From NCBI RefSeq assembly GCF_009363055.1, contig NZ_CP045292.1, positions 2,232,001 through 2,296,000 of the forward strand: 64,000 nucleotides of DNA, in the 5' to 3' direction. Positions within the stretch are counted from its first letter, which is position 1. Every line of letters starts with the position of its first letter. Origin of the DNA: Flavobacterium haoranii. GTDB taxonomy: Bacteria; Bacteroidota; Bacteroidia; Flavobacteriales; Flavobacteriaceae. The notes below the pieces were generated by a model. That model was given only the letters and a program-made list of their open reading frames with translations. It had not been told where the DNA came from and ran no database searches. Shown here piece by piece: positions 36,464-45,219 of this stretch. Both the position numbers and the translations under genes were made by a program.

Positions 36464-38149
36464 ATGAATCTAAATAAAAAATTTAATACTATTGATTTAT
36501 TAAATATTACTTTGTCACATCGAGCGAAGTCGAGATGTCTCATAATTTTATTTTTTCTAATTAATGCATACTCTTTTTCACAATCGATAACTTCAACTGT
36601 AGATTCAACTGCTATTAAAATTGGTTCACAGTTCAATTTAACTATAAAAGCAAATGTAAAGCCTACAGATAAAGTTTCTTTTCCAGAAGGACAAACTTTT
36701 GGAGCATTAGAAATTTTAGAATCTTATCCTGTCGATACAGTTAAAATAAAGGATAAATACGAATTAATAAAAAAATACGGATTAACACAATTTGATTCGG
36801 GACGTTATGTGCTGCCACAATTGGTTGTGTTAATTAATAATAAAACTGTAAAAACCGATTCTTTTCCTATTGTTGTAAATAATGTTGTAGTTGATACAAC
36901 AAAACAGCAAATGTATGATATCAAAGATATTGTAAAAGTTGAAGAGCCTGTTAGCTATTGGTGGTTGTGGGCGATACTAATTTTATTAGGTATTGCTGCA
37001 ACTGGTTTTGGATTGTATTATTTTATTAAGAAAAGACAAACCATAAAAAATGAAAAAGAAGCGATTTTATTTGCTTCTCCTATCGAAAAAGCTTTAGCAA
37101 AACTTCAAACACTTGAAAAGAGAGAGCTTTGGCAACATGGTGAAACAAAAGCTTACTATTCTGAATTAACTGATATTACAAGAACTTATATTGAAGAAGC
37201 TGTAGATGTTCCAGCAATGGAAAGTACTTCAGCCGAATTGTATGAAGCTCTTGTTATTGCAGTAAGAAATAAAAATATTAAACTTAGTCGCGAAACATTA
37301 GATCAATTTAAAAAAGTAATGTCTAATGCCGATTTAGTAAAATTTGCAAAGTCTAAACCATTAGATTTTGAAATTGAAAATGATAAAAAAGGAATAGATA
37401 CGTTCTTAATTTCACTCGATAAAGCAATTCCAAGAAGTGAAGAAGAAACCCAAAATTTATTCGCAGAAGAATTAAAACGTAAAAAAGACAGAAAACAAAA
37501 ATTACAACGAATTCTTATTCCGCTTACTGCAGTAGTTATGCTTTTAGGTATTGTAGGGGTATTTTTTATTGTTACCAAAGGAACAGAATTTGTGAGAGAT
37601 AATATTATCGGTCACAGTTCTAAATCATTGTTGGAAAGTGAATGGGTAACTTCAGATTATGGAGATCCTGCTATTTCTATTTCTACACCAAAAGTTTTAA
37701 AAAGATTTGTAGACGAAAAAATTCAAAATAATTTATCATCAAATATTAAATCAGTTTCTGATTTTAGATATGGAAGTTTAACCGATAATATTGCCATTAC
37801 TTTAGGAACAGTAAAGCTTAATGACACAATAAAAATAGATTTAGATATAGCATTAGAAGCGCGTTTAAAAGGAATGGAGTCTTTAGGGGCTAAAAATATT
37901 ACAGTACAAGTAGATGATTATGAAGATCCTAAAGGTTTAACTGGCAAAAAGGCATTTGGTACTTTTACTGGTGTCAATTTGATAACTAAAGAAAGTGTAG
38001 AGATGCAATATCAAGTATTAATTTTTGCTCAAAATGGAGGAGCTCAGGAATTAATGTTGGCATTTAAGAAAGACGATGAATATGCAAGTCAAATTATGGA
38101 TAGAATTATTCAATCTATCGAATTAAAAAAAGCTATACCAAATGAATAA
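36464..38149 (+). CDS. Bat-operon membrane protein (BatD-like N-terminal region)
   Basis: A 561-residue protein with an N-terminal export signal, a beta domain outside the cytoplasm (about 40-155), a membrane segment (about 166-188, WWLWAILILLGIAATGFGL), a cytoplasmic helical part, a second membrane segment (about 352-372) and a C-terminal alpha/beta domain of unknown type. Such proteins are usual between DUF58 and BatA in Bacteroidota. The odd part is the long region before the signal core: residues of about 17-27 (LSHRAKSRCLI) are read from a dispersed repeat copy (36512-36543). No other in-frame ATG gives a signal peptide. The end overlaps batA by eight bases. Confidence 0.82.
   Translation: MNLNKKFNTIDLLNITLSHRAKSRCLIILFFLINAYSFSQSITSTVDSTAIKIGSQFNLTIKANVKPTDKVSFPEGQTFGALEILESYPVDTVKIKDKYELIKKYGLTQFDSGRYVLPQLVVLINNKTVKTDSFPIVVNNVVVDTTKQQMYDIKDIVKVEEPVSYWWLWAILILLGIAATGFGLYYFIKKRQTIKNEKEAILFASPIEKALAKLQTLEKRELWQHGETKAYYSELTDITRTYIEEAVDVPAMESTSAELYEALVIAVRNKNIKLSRETLDQFKKVMSNADLVKFAKSKPLDFEIENDKKGIDTFLISLDKAIPRSEEETQNLFAEELKRKKDRKQKLQRILIPLTAVVMLLGIVGVFFIVTKGTEFVRDNIIGHSSKSLLESEWVTSDYGDPAISISTPKVLKRFVDEKIQNNLSSNIKSVSDFRYGSLTDNIAITLGTVKLNDTIKIDLDIALEARLKGMESLGAKNITVQVDDYEDPKGLTGKKAFGTFTGVNLITKESVEMQYQVLIFAQNGGAQELMLAFKKDDEYASQIMDRIIQSIELKKAIPNE
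36512..36543. repeat. Dispersed palindromic element, copy 3, inside a coding region
   Basis: It starts TTGTCACATCGAGCGAAG and ends TCGAGATGTCTCAT. It matches the left half of copies 1, 2 and 4 and lies within the N-terminal codons of the 36464 gene. Confidence 0.7.
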
Positions 38150-39146
38150 TGTAACTTTTTTACATCCTCAGTTTTTTTGGTTGTTTTTGGCTTTGCCTTT
38201 AGCAATTGGTTGGTATTTCTGGAAAAGAAAACAACAAGCTGCAAGCTTAACAATGAGTTCAACGGTTGCTTTTCAGCATCAATCTATTTTGTCAAAACTT
38301 CATCCGTTACTTTTTGTTTTACGATTGTTAGCCTTAAGTAGCATCATTGTGGCATTAGCTAGACCAAGAAGTGTAGACGTTTCTGCAAAGTCTAGAGTTA
38401 CAAAAGGAATAGATATTGTTATGGCAATAGATGTTTCGGGTAGTATGTTGGCAAAAGATTTAAAACCAAATCGTTTAGAAGCGCTAAAAAGAGTAGCTTC
38501 AACTTTTGTACAAGATAGAGTAAACGATAGAATTGGATTGGTAGTGTATGCAGGAGAAAGTTATACAAGAACACCAGTGACATCAGATAAACCAATGGTT
38601 TTACAATCGTTAAAAACGATTGAATATGACGATTCAATTTTGGCAGATGGAACAGGAATTGGTGTTGGTTTGGCAACAGCAATTAATCGTTTAAAAGATA
38701 GTAAAGCAAAAAGCAGAGTCATTATTTTGTTAACTGATGGTGTAAATAATGCTGGAACAATTGATCCTAGAATGGCTGCTGATATTGCTAAAGAATACGG
38801 AATAAAAGTTTACACAATTGGAATCGGAACCAATGGAACAGCTCCTTTTCCTTATGCAAGAGATCCAAGAACAGGTCAGTTTTTATTTAGAAACATGCCT
38901 GTAGAAATTGATGAAAGTTTAATGAAGGAAATTGCAAAAACTACTGATGGAAAGTATTTTAGAGCAACAAGTAACAAAAAACTTGCAGAAATTTATACCG
39001 AAATTAATAAGTTAGAAACAACAGAAATTGAAGAACAAAAATATTTCAACTTCGATGAAAAATTTAAACCATTAGTCGGATTTGCATTGTTCTTATTAGC
39101 TTTAGAATTATTGTTGAAAAATACTGTTTTTAGAGGATTTATTTAA
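38142..39146 (+). CDS. batA: VWA-domain aerotolerance protein BatA
   Basis: A 334-residue inner-membrane protein: membrane segments near 8-24, 58-75 and 310-328, with a VWA domain between. The MIDAS motif is complete: DVSGSM near 100, Thr in the TPVTSD region and LLTDG near 195. First of the two VWA proteins of the Bat operon; its MIDAS metal site probably mediates binding between Bat proteins. It overlaps the preceding gene by eight bases. Bat function in oxygen or oxidative stress is known mainly from Bacteroides and is still unclear. Confidence 0.92.
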   Translation: MNNVTFLHPQFFWLFLALPLAIGWYFWKRKQQAASLTMSSTVAFQHQSILSKLHPLLFVLRLLALSSIIVALARPRSVDVSAKSRVTKGIDIVMAIDVSGSMLAKDLKPNRLEALKRVASTFVQDRVNDRIGLVVYAGESYTRTPVTSDKPMVLQSLKTIEYDDSILADGTGIGVGLATAINRLKDSKAKSRVIILLTDGVNNAGTIDPRMAADIAKEYGIKVYTIGIGTNGTAPFPYARDPRTGQFLFRNMPVEIDESLMKEIAKTTDGKYFRATSNKKLAEIYTEINKLETTEIEEQKYFNFDEKFKPLVGFALFLLALELLLKNTVFRGFI

Positions 39147-39197
39147 TAAAATTAAAAATTGACAATTGCTTATTTGTAGTTGTCATTTAGATTAAAA

Positions 39198-40232
39198 ATG
39201 TATCAATTAGAAGAACCAAAATATTTATATCTATTAGCTATAGTAGCCTTACTTATAGCACTTTTTCTATTTCAGTTATTTTGGAAGCGAAAAAAACAAC
39301 GCGAATTCTCTCAAAGCGACTTACTAAGACAATTAGCTCCTAATAAGTCGGTTTTTAAACCAATTTTGAAATTTGTTACAGTAGCTTTAGCATTAGTTGC
39401 TTTAATTATTGCTATGGTTAATCCAAAAATTGGAACAAAATTAGAAACTGTAAAAAGACAAGGTATCGATATTGTTTTTGCTGTCGATATTTCTAAAAGT
39501 ATGCTGGCTGAAGATGTTGCCCCAAATCGTTTAGATAAAGCAAAACAATTGGTGAGCCAAATTATCAATAACCTAGGAACAGACAGGATAGGAATTATTG
39601 GTTACGCAGGGAGCGCTTACCCTGTTTTACCAATGACAACTGATTATAGCATTGCTAAAATGTATTTACAAAGTATGAATACCGATATGGTTTCTTCTCA
39701 AGGTACCGCTCTAGCAGAAGCAGTTAATATGGCAACAAATTATTTTGATGCTGTAGATACAAGTAAACTGATTATTTTAATTTCTGATGGTGAAGATCAC
39801 GGTGAAGGTTATGCTGAAGCAAGTGCTGTTGCAGAAGAAAGAGGCGTAAAAATCATAACTATTGGTGTAGGAACAGTAAATGGTGGCCCAATTCCAATAA
39901 AAGGAAGTAATGGTTCAGTTGCAGAGTATAAAAAAGACAAAGAAGGCGAAGTTGTTATTACTAAACTCAATAAAGAAACTTTAGTGGCAATTGCTGAAGC
40001 CGCTAATGGTGGTTATATTGATGGAACTTCAACAAAACAAGTAGTTGAGCAAATAAAAAATGCATTAGACAATATTGAAAAAACCGAGTTTGAAACACAA
40101 CAAATTGCAGAATATCAAACCCAATATCAATGGTTTATTGGTATAGCTTTTGTATTGTTATTATTAGATATTTTCTTTTTAGAAAGAAAAACAAAATGGT
40201 TACAAAAGCTAAATTTATTTAACGAAAAATAA
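39198..40232 (+). CDS. batB: VWA-domain aerotolerance protein BatB
   Basis: A 344-residue paralogue of BatA with membrane segments near 11-29, 53-72 and 308-326 and a VWA domain. The MIDAS motif is DISKSM (DxSxS), with Thr in PMTTDY and LISDGEDHG. I take ATG 39198 (MYQLEEPKYLY) as the start; the upstream TTG at 39180 is unlikely. A repeat element follows the stop codon, then batC. Confidence 0.92.
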   Translation: MYQLEEPKYLYLLAIVALLIALFLFQLFWKRKKQREFSQSDLLRQLAPNKSVFKPILKFVTVALALVALIIAMVNPKIGTKLETVKRQGIDIVFAVDISKSMLAEDVAPNRLDKAKQLVSQIINNLGTDRIGIIGYAGSAYPVLPMTTDYSIAKMYLQSMNTDMVSSQGTALAEAVNMATNYFDAVDTSKLIILISDGEDHGEGYAEASAVAEERGVKIITIGVGTVNGGPIPIKGSNGSVAEYKKDKEGEVVITKLNKETLVAIAEAANGGYIDGTSTKQVVEQIKNALDNIEKTEFETQQIAEYQTQYQWFIGIAFVLLLLDIFFLERKTKWLQKLNLFNEK

Positions 40233-40236
40233 ATTT

Positions 40237-40268
40237 TTGTCATTCCGAGTGAAGTCGAGAAATCTCAT
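40237..40268. repeat. Dispersed palindromic element, copy 4
   Basis: TTGTCATTCCGAGTGAAG followed by TCGAGAAATCTCAT, between batB and batC. It is the left-half version of the family. Confidence 0.72.
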
Positions 40269-40289
40269 AAAGAAAAATTTGATTAGAAA

Positions 40290-41093
40290 ATGAACAAAAT
40301 AATAACATATTTAATTCTATTAATTTCATCATTAATTTTTGCTCAAAACAAAGACAAAGATTTATATGATGGTACAGTTTCTTTTGAGAAAAAAGATTAT
40401 AAAGACGCTGAAGCCGATTTTAGAATTTCTCAATCTAATAATGCCGAAGCAAAGTCTACTGCAAATTATAATTTAGGAAATAGTATTTACCGTCAAAATA
40501 ATCCATGCGAAGCAAAGTATAAATTTTTTAATGCAGTAGAAACAGCTAAAACTAAAGAACAAAAACATAAAGCTTATCACAATCTAGGAAATGCATTAAT
40601 GCAAGAAAAAGATTACCAAGGTGCAGTTGCAGCTTATAAAAATGCACTTAGAAATAATCCACTTGATGATGAAACTAGATATAATTTTGCTTTAGCAAAG
40701 AAAAAATTAAAGGAAAATCCTCCTCAAGGTAATGATAATAAAGACAAAAAAGGAGGAAATAATAATCAAGATCAACAAAATCAGCAAAACCAGTCAAATA
40801 AAGATAAAGGAAACAATCAAGATAAAGATAATAAAGGCGACAACAAAGACAAAAAAGATAACGATAAAGGAGATCAAAAAGATAAAAACGATCCTAATGA
40901 TAAAGGCAATGATAAAAAAGACCAAGGAGATGAAAAAGAAGATCAAAACCAACAACAAAAGCCTTCTGGTGCAAATAAGCAACAAATAGAAAATTTATTA
41001 GAAGCTGTTAATAATGCCGAAAAGAAAATTCAAGATAAATTAAATGCTAAGAAAGTAAGGGTACAACCTGCAACAAATGATAAAGATTGGTAA
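40290..41093 (+). CDS. batC: TPR protein BatC
   Basis: A 267-residue exported or periplasmic protein with signal peptide (about 1-18, ending IFAQ) and TPR repeats at about 25-135. A strongly charged low-complexity tract made of Asn, Lys, Asp, Gln and Gly fills about 145-230, followed by a short helix (NNAEKKIQDKLNAKK). The layout fits BatC of the Bat operon. The tract is disordered; its length may vary between strains. Confidence 0.88.
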   Translation: MNKIITYLILLISSLIFAQNKDKDLYDGTVSFEKKDYKDAEADFRISQSNNAEAKSTANYNLGNSIYRQNNPCEAKYKFFNAVETAKTKEQKHKAYHNLGNALMQEKDYQGAVAAYKNALRNNPLDDETRYNFALAKKKLKENPPQGNDNKDKKGGNNNQDQQNQQNQSNKDKGNNQDKDNKGDNKDKKDNDKGDQKDKNDPNDKGNDKKDQGDEKEDQNQQQKPSGANKQQIENLLEAVNNAEKKIQDKLNAKKVRVQPATNDKDW

Positions 41094-41100
41094 CACATTT

Positions 41101-41132
41101 TTGTCATTCCGAACTTGTTTTCGGAATCTCAT
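41101..41132. repeat. Dispersed palindromic element, copy 5
   Basis: TTGTC, then the hairpin ATTCCGAA-CTTGTT-TTCGGAAT, then CTCAT. It lies between batC and batD. Confidence 0.72.
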
Positions 41133-41156
41133 AATTAAGTGAATCAGCATTAAAAA

Positions 41157-42917
41157 ATGAACAAGATATATTTTTACATATTACTTTTAATTTCTAGTTT
41201 GACTTTTGCTCAAGAAGTAAATTTCGAAGCAAAAGCTCAAAAAACGTCTGTTGCTTTAAACGAAAGATTTCAAGTTTCCTTCTCAATCAATCAAGATGGA
41301 GACAATTTTTCACCACCTAATTTTGAAGGATTTCGAGTTGTAGGCGGACCTTTTCAATCGACCAACTTTTCTTGGGTAAACGGGGTTAAATCTTTCAATA
41401 GAAGTTATTCATACATGTTGCAGCCTACTGCAAAAGGAACCTTTACAATCAAATCGGCTCAAATTGAATACGACGGACAAGAATATGCTACAAAACCAAT
41501 AAGAATTACCGTTACAGATGCTATCACACAACCTAAAGATCCAAATAGTCCAGAGTATAAAGCTGGAGAAGGAATTCATTTAGTAGCAGATGTTTCAAAA
41601 GGAAATCCTTATTTAAACGAACCTATTACTGTAGTTTATAAATTATATTTTGATCCAAGATTTTCCGTTAGAAATGTACGAGAGGTCGAAAATCCAAAAT
41701 ACAATGGTTTTTGGAGCCAACATATCGATATAAAAAAATTAGAAGCTGTTCCAGGAACTTACAATGGCAAAGATTATGCAATGGTTGTTTGGCGCAAAGT
41801 ATTATTATATCCTCAAGAAACAGGAATAAAGCAATTAGAGCCATTAAAAATCGAATTAGATGTAGATATACCAGTTCGTAAAAGAATGGGCGGATTCTTC
41901 GAAATGATGGATTATGAAACTACTTCTAAAACAGTTTCTGCAGGAGCAAAAAGTGTAACTGTAAAAGCATTACCAGAAAACGGAAAACCAGCAAGTTTTA
42001 CAGGAGCTGTAGGAAAATTTGATTTCAAAGTAAAACCATCAAAAACAGAATTAAAAACCGGAGAATCATTAGATTTAGAAATCAGTGTTACGGGTGATGG
42101 TAACTTAAAATTATTCAATTTACCAAAACCAGAATTTCCAAGTGCGTTTGAAGCTTTTGATCCTCAACACCAAGAGCAAGTTCAAACGCCGCTTACAGGA
42201 ATTACGGGAAAAGTTTCAGATACTTACACAATCGTACCTCAGTTTAAAGGAAAATATACTATTAAACCAATAGAATTTTCATATTTTGATTTAAGAACAA
42301 ATAGTTATAAAACAATAGTTTCAGATCCTATTGAAGTTAATGTACTTCAAGGAAAAGATGCAGTTGCTTCAAACGAAAATTCTCCTTCAACTGCAAAGCA
42401 AAAAGTTGAGAAGTTCAATACGTTTCAATTTATTAAATTAGCCTCTACTTTTGAACCAATTGAAAAAGTGGATTTCTTTGGTAGTACAAAATTTTACGGA
42501 TTATTATTTGCACCATTTTTAATTATTCCGATAATTGTTTTAGCGAAGAAGAAAAAAGAAGCTATTGATGCAGATGAATTTGGTAACAGAATAAAACGAA
42601 ACAATAAATTGGCTAAGAAATATCTTTCTGAAGCTAAGAAACAAATGGGTAACAAAGTACCGTTCTATATGGCAATGGAAAAAGCTCTACATAATTTCTT
42701 GAAAGCAAAATTACACCTTGAAACTTCTGAAATGAGTAAAGAAAATATTCAAGAGTTATTGTTGACCAAAAATGCAAATGAAACGACAGTTTCTCAATTT
42801 ATTAAATTAGTAGATGATTGCGAATTTGCACGTTATACGCCATCTTCTGATGTTGCAATGCAATCAGATTATGAAAGAGCAGTAAGTTTAATTTCAGAAT
42901 TGGAAAAACAGTTATAA
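41157..42917 (+). CDS. batD: Aerotolerance protein BatD
   Basis: A 586-residue protein with signal peptide (about 1-19, ending TFAQ), several beta-sandwich domains outside the cytoplasm (BatD/DUF11-like, with PPNFEGFRVVGGPFQSTNFS near the start) and one membrane segment near 446-464 (FYGLLFAPFLIIPIIVLA). A cytoplasmic helical tail follows. The family organisation and place between batC and batE agree. Its stop is one base before the batE ATG, so translation is probably coupled. Confidence 0.92.
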   Translation: MNKIYFYILLLISSLTFAQEVNFEAKAQKTSVALNERFQVSFSINQDGDNFSPPNFEGFRVVGGPFQSTNFSWVNGVKSFNRSYSYMLQPTAKGTFTIKSAQIEYDGQEYATKPIRITVTDAITQPKDPNSPEYKAGEGIHLVADVSKGNPYLNEPITVVYKLYFDPRFSVRNVREVENPKYNGFWSQHIDIKKLEAVPGTYNGKDYAMVVWRKVLLYPQETGIKQLEPLKIELDVDIPVRKRMGGFFEMMDYETTSKTVSAGAKSVTVKALPENGKPASFTGAVGKFDFKVKPSKTELKTGESLDLEISVTGDGNLKLFNLPKPEFPSAFEAFDPQHQEQVQTPLTGITGKVSDTYTIVPQFKGKYTIKPIEFSYFDLRTNSYKTIVSDPIEVNVLQGKDAVASNENSPSTAKQKVEKFNTFQFIKLASTFEPIEKVDFFGSTKFYGLLFAPFLIIPIIVLAKKKKEAIDADEFGNRIKRNNKLAKKYLSEAKKQMGNKVPFYMAMEKALHNFLKAKLHLETSEMSKENIQELLLTKNANETTVSQFIKLVDDCEFARYTPSSDVAMQSDYERAVSLISELEKQL

Positions 42918-42918
42918 C

Positions 42919-43680
42919 ATGAACAAAATATTAGTTTACATAGCGTTTTTAATTTCCAATTTTATAGTGGCACAAAACGCGGCTCAAATTCTTTTTGAGA
43001 AAGCAAACGAAAATTATAGAAATGGTAAATATGAAGAGGCAATTACTCAATATGAAAGCATTCTTGATGATCAAAAAGTAGCTTCAGCCGATTTATATTA
43101 CAATTTAGGAAGTGCTTATTACAAATTAGGAAAAGTAGCTCCGTCTATTTATAATTTAGAAAAAGCCTTATTGCTTAATCCAGATGATGAAGCGATTGTA
43201 ACCAATTTACATTTTGCTCAAAAATTAGCTATAGATGATATTAAAGTAGTTCCCGAGGTTGGTTTTTCTAAAATCATATACAATTTCACTTCTAATTTAT
43301 CTTATGATCATTGGGCTTGGCTTGCAGTTTTTGCTGCAGTAGCATTTTTGTTGTTTTTTGTGGGTTATTATTTTTCGTATTTAACCATTTTAAAAAGAAT
43401 TTTTTTCGTAGGAATGTTTTTATTGCTAATTGTTTTACTAACCAGTGTGCTTTCAGCTTTTCTTCAAAAAAGATTCGACAATACCATAAAACCTGCAATT
43501 GTTTTTGCTGAAAGTACTTTTGTTAAATCGGAACCAAAAAATAATTCTGAAAATGCATTTGAATTACACGAAGGAACTAAAGTTTATGTAAAAGAAACTT
43601 TAGATAATTGGAAACGTATTCAATTAACTGATAAAACGGAAGGCTGGATTAAAAAAGACGCAATAAAAGAACTTAAATAG
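42919..43680 (+). CDS. batE: TPR and SH3-type protein BatE
   Basis: A 253-residue protein with signal peptide (about 1-18), TPR repeats (about 20-100), two membrane segments near 132-152 and 162-184, and a C-terminal SH3-like domain (about 195-253; KSEPKNNSENAFELHEGTK region and WKRIQLTDKTEGWI). This is the BatE layout. Last gene of the Bat operon. Its end overlaps the decayed MFS gene on the other strand by eight bases. Confidence 0.9.
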   Translation: MNKILVYIAFLISNFIVAQNAAQILFEKANENYRNGKYEEAITQYESILDDQKVASADLYYNLGSAYYKLGKVAPSIYNLEKALLLNPDDEAIVTNLHFAQKLAIDDIKVVPEVGFSKIIYNFTSNLSYDHWAWLAVFAAVAFLLFFVGYYFSYLTILKRIFFVGMFLLLIVLLTSVLSAFLQKRFDNTIKPAIVFAESTFVKSEPKNNSENAFELHEGTKVYVKETLDNWKRIQLTDKTEGWIKKDAIKELK

Positions 43681-44863
43681 CTGTCTGCTTTTTATTCATT
43701 AAGCGAATCACAATTAGTATTCCCACTACAACCATTATTGCACAAAACAAGAACAAGTATTTCATTCCAAATACATTAATTACAGTTCCTTCAAGCGGTC
43801 CTGTTGCTCCAAGCGAAAGATCAATAAAAAGTGCGTAGCAAGCAAGCGCAGAACCTGCATTGGTAGCCGGAGCTAGTTTTACTGCTTCTACTCCTAACGC
43901 TGGGAATACTAATGAAAATCCTAATCCTGCTATTGCAGCACCAATTAATGCCAGACTTTCATTAGGAGCTAAGAACAATAAAAACAAGCCAATTGCTTCA
44001 GTAATCAAGCAAATTAAAGCAACATTTAAACCACCTTTTACATTGATTTGGTTAGAAAATAACCTTCGTCCTAAAATAAATAACGAACTAAACACACTTA
44101 AGCACAAAGCCGCATTATTCCAATTAAAATAGTCGTAGTAAAGTGTAATAAAGTTGGATAAACCTCCAAAACCAAGTCCGGCTAAACCCAAACAAATTCC
44201 AAAAGGTGTAACTAGTTTTAGTACTTTTAGAAAAGGAATTTGTTCAGAGGTTGAGTTCCCATATACAGGTTTTAATGAACTTGTATATACCAATCCTAAT
44301 AAAGCGGTTATAAAAATTGCAATTGCAATATGCTCCATTCCTAAATTTTTACTTAAGATAACTCCAAGAGGAGCGCCAATAGCTAAAGCTCCATAACAAG
44401 CAATTTCGTTATAGGAAATGGCAGTTGCGGTGTGTTCATTTCCAGCAACTAACATCGCCCAATTGATAGGACTAGCGCCAATCATTCCTTCAGCACAACC
44501 AAGTAATTAAACGAGTTATAGCCAAAAGAATAAGACTTATCATTTGAGCTTCTTCAAACTGAAAGGCAACAAATAATAAAATTCCACTTACTAAAAAACT
44601 ACTCATGCTAATCAAAACCGCTAGTTTTGGCCCTTTGGTATCTACCATTTTTCCAGTTAATCCTCTCACTAAAAAAGTAGCGATATATTGTAAACTGATG
44701 ATTATTCCGGCAACTATTTCACTATAGCCTAAATTTTTATGAATAAATATTGGTTAAATAGCTAGTGGTAATCCAATACACAAATACCCAAAAAGGTTAG
44801 CCAAACATAAGTTATGATTTGCATTTTAGATTGATCGAGTCTTAAGGAAATCGTTTTTGGCAT
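43673..44863 (-). pseudogene. MFS transporter, decayed
   Basis: A 12-span major facilitator broken in its first third. From the ATG at 44863, three lesions are seen: a lost base in the run 44790-44794, a TAA stop (44756-44754) in a hydrophobic segment, and a gained base near 44504. Past these the frame is open for 270 residues (44485 to 43673). Putting the frame right recovers expected transporter sequence at each step (FLVRGLTGKMVDTKGP, LLAITRLI then GCAEGMIGASP). The mix of indels and a nonsense codon suggests a real pseudogene. The family recalls YfcJ/YhhS-like efflux proteins; substrate unknown. A -7 box lies upstream. Confidence 0.82.
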
Positions 44864-44889
44864 TTTGTAGAAATGGTAATTTAAAAATG

Positions 44890-44897
44890 CAAATTTA
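44890..44897 (-). promoter_or_regulatory. -7 box for the MFS pseudogene
   Basis: TAAATTTG on the minus strand, 26 bases before the ATG at 44863. No -33 TTG found. Confidence 0.4.
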
Positions 44898-45191
44898 AGG
44901 TGTATTACTAATATTCTTTTTGTTTGTCAGAAGAGATTTAAGTGATATCGTAATTTTTATGATTATGAAAAAAAATCATGAATAAAATTTTGCATTTGAC
45001 AATTAAACCGTTGTTTGCTTGTTTTTGTGATTATTAAAAAAATGAAACATATAACTACCATTTTAAAAATAAAATTTAAAATTTGTAAACTTTTTAACTT
45101 TTTAAAAAAACTAAATAAATAATTTTCAATTATTTAAATAATATTTTTTGTTAACTTTTTTAAATTTAATTATTTTAAAAATTTTATTTTT

Positions 45192-45199
45192 TACTTTTG
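45192..45199 (+). promoter_or_regulatory. -7 box for nrdJ
   Basis: TACTTTTG, 20 bases before the nrdJ ATG, fits TAnnTTTG. No properly spaced -33 TTG is visible in the surrounding A/T tract. Confidence 0.4.
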
Positions 45200-45219
45200 T
45201 GAAGACAAAAAATAAAATT

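Larger units (their letters stand above)
44864..45219. other. AT-rich intergenic region before the ribonucleotide reductase
   Basis: About 355 bases without a gene. It holds the -7 box of the MFS gene (minus strand) and a -7 box for nrdJ. A weak inverted repeat ATGATT/AATCAT lies near 44960-44979. I see no B12 riboswitch core and no NrdR-box-like palindrome, though the downstream enzyme should need adenosylcobalamin. Confidence 0.6.

Noticed and set aside
40732..40989. 85-residue Lys/Ile-rich open frame
   Set aside because: It is an out-of-frame shadow of the low-complexity tract of batC.
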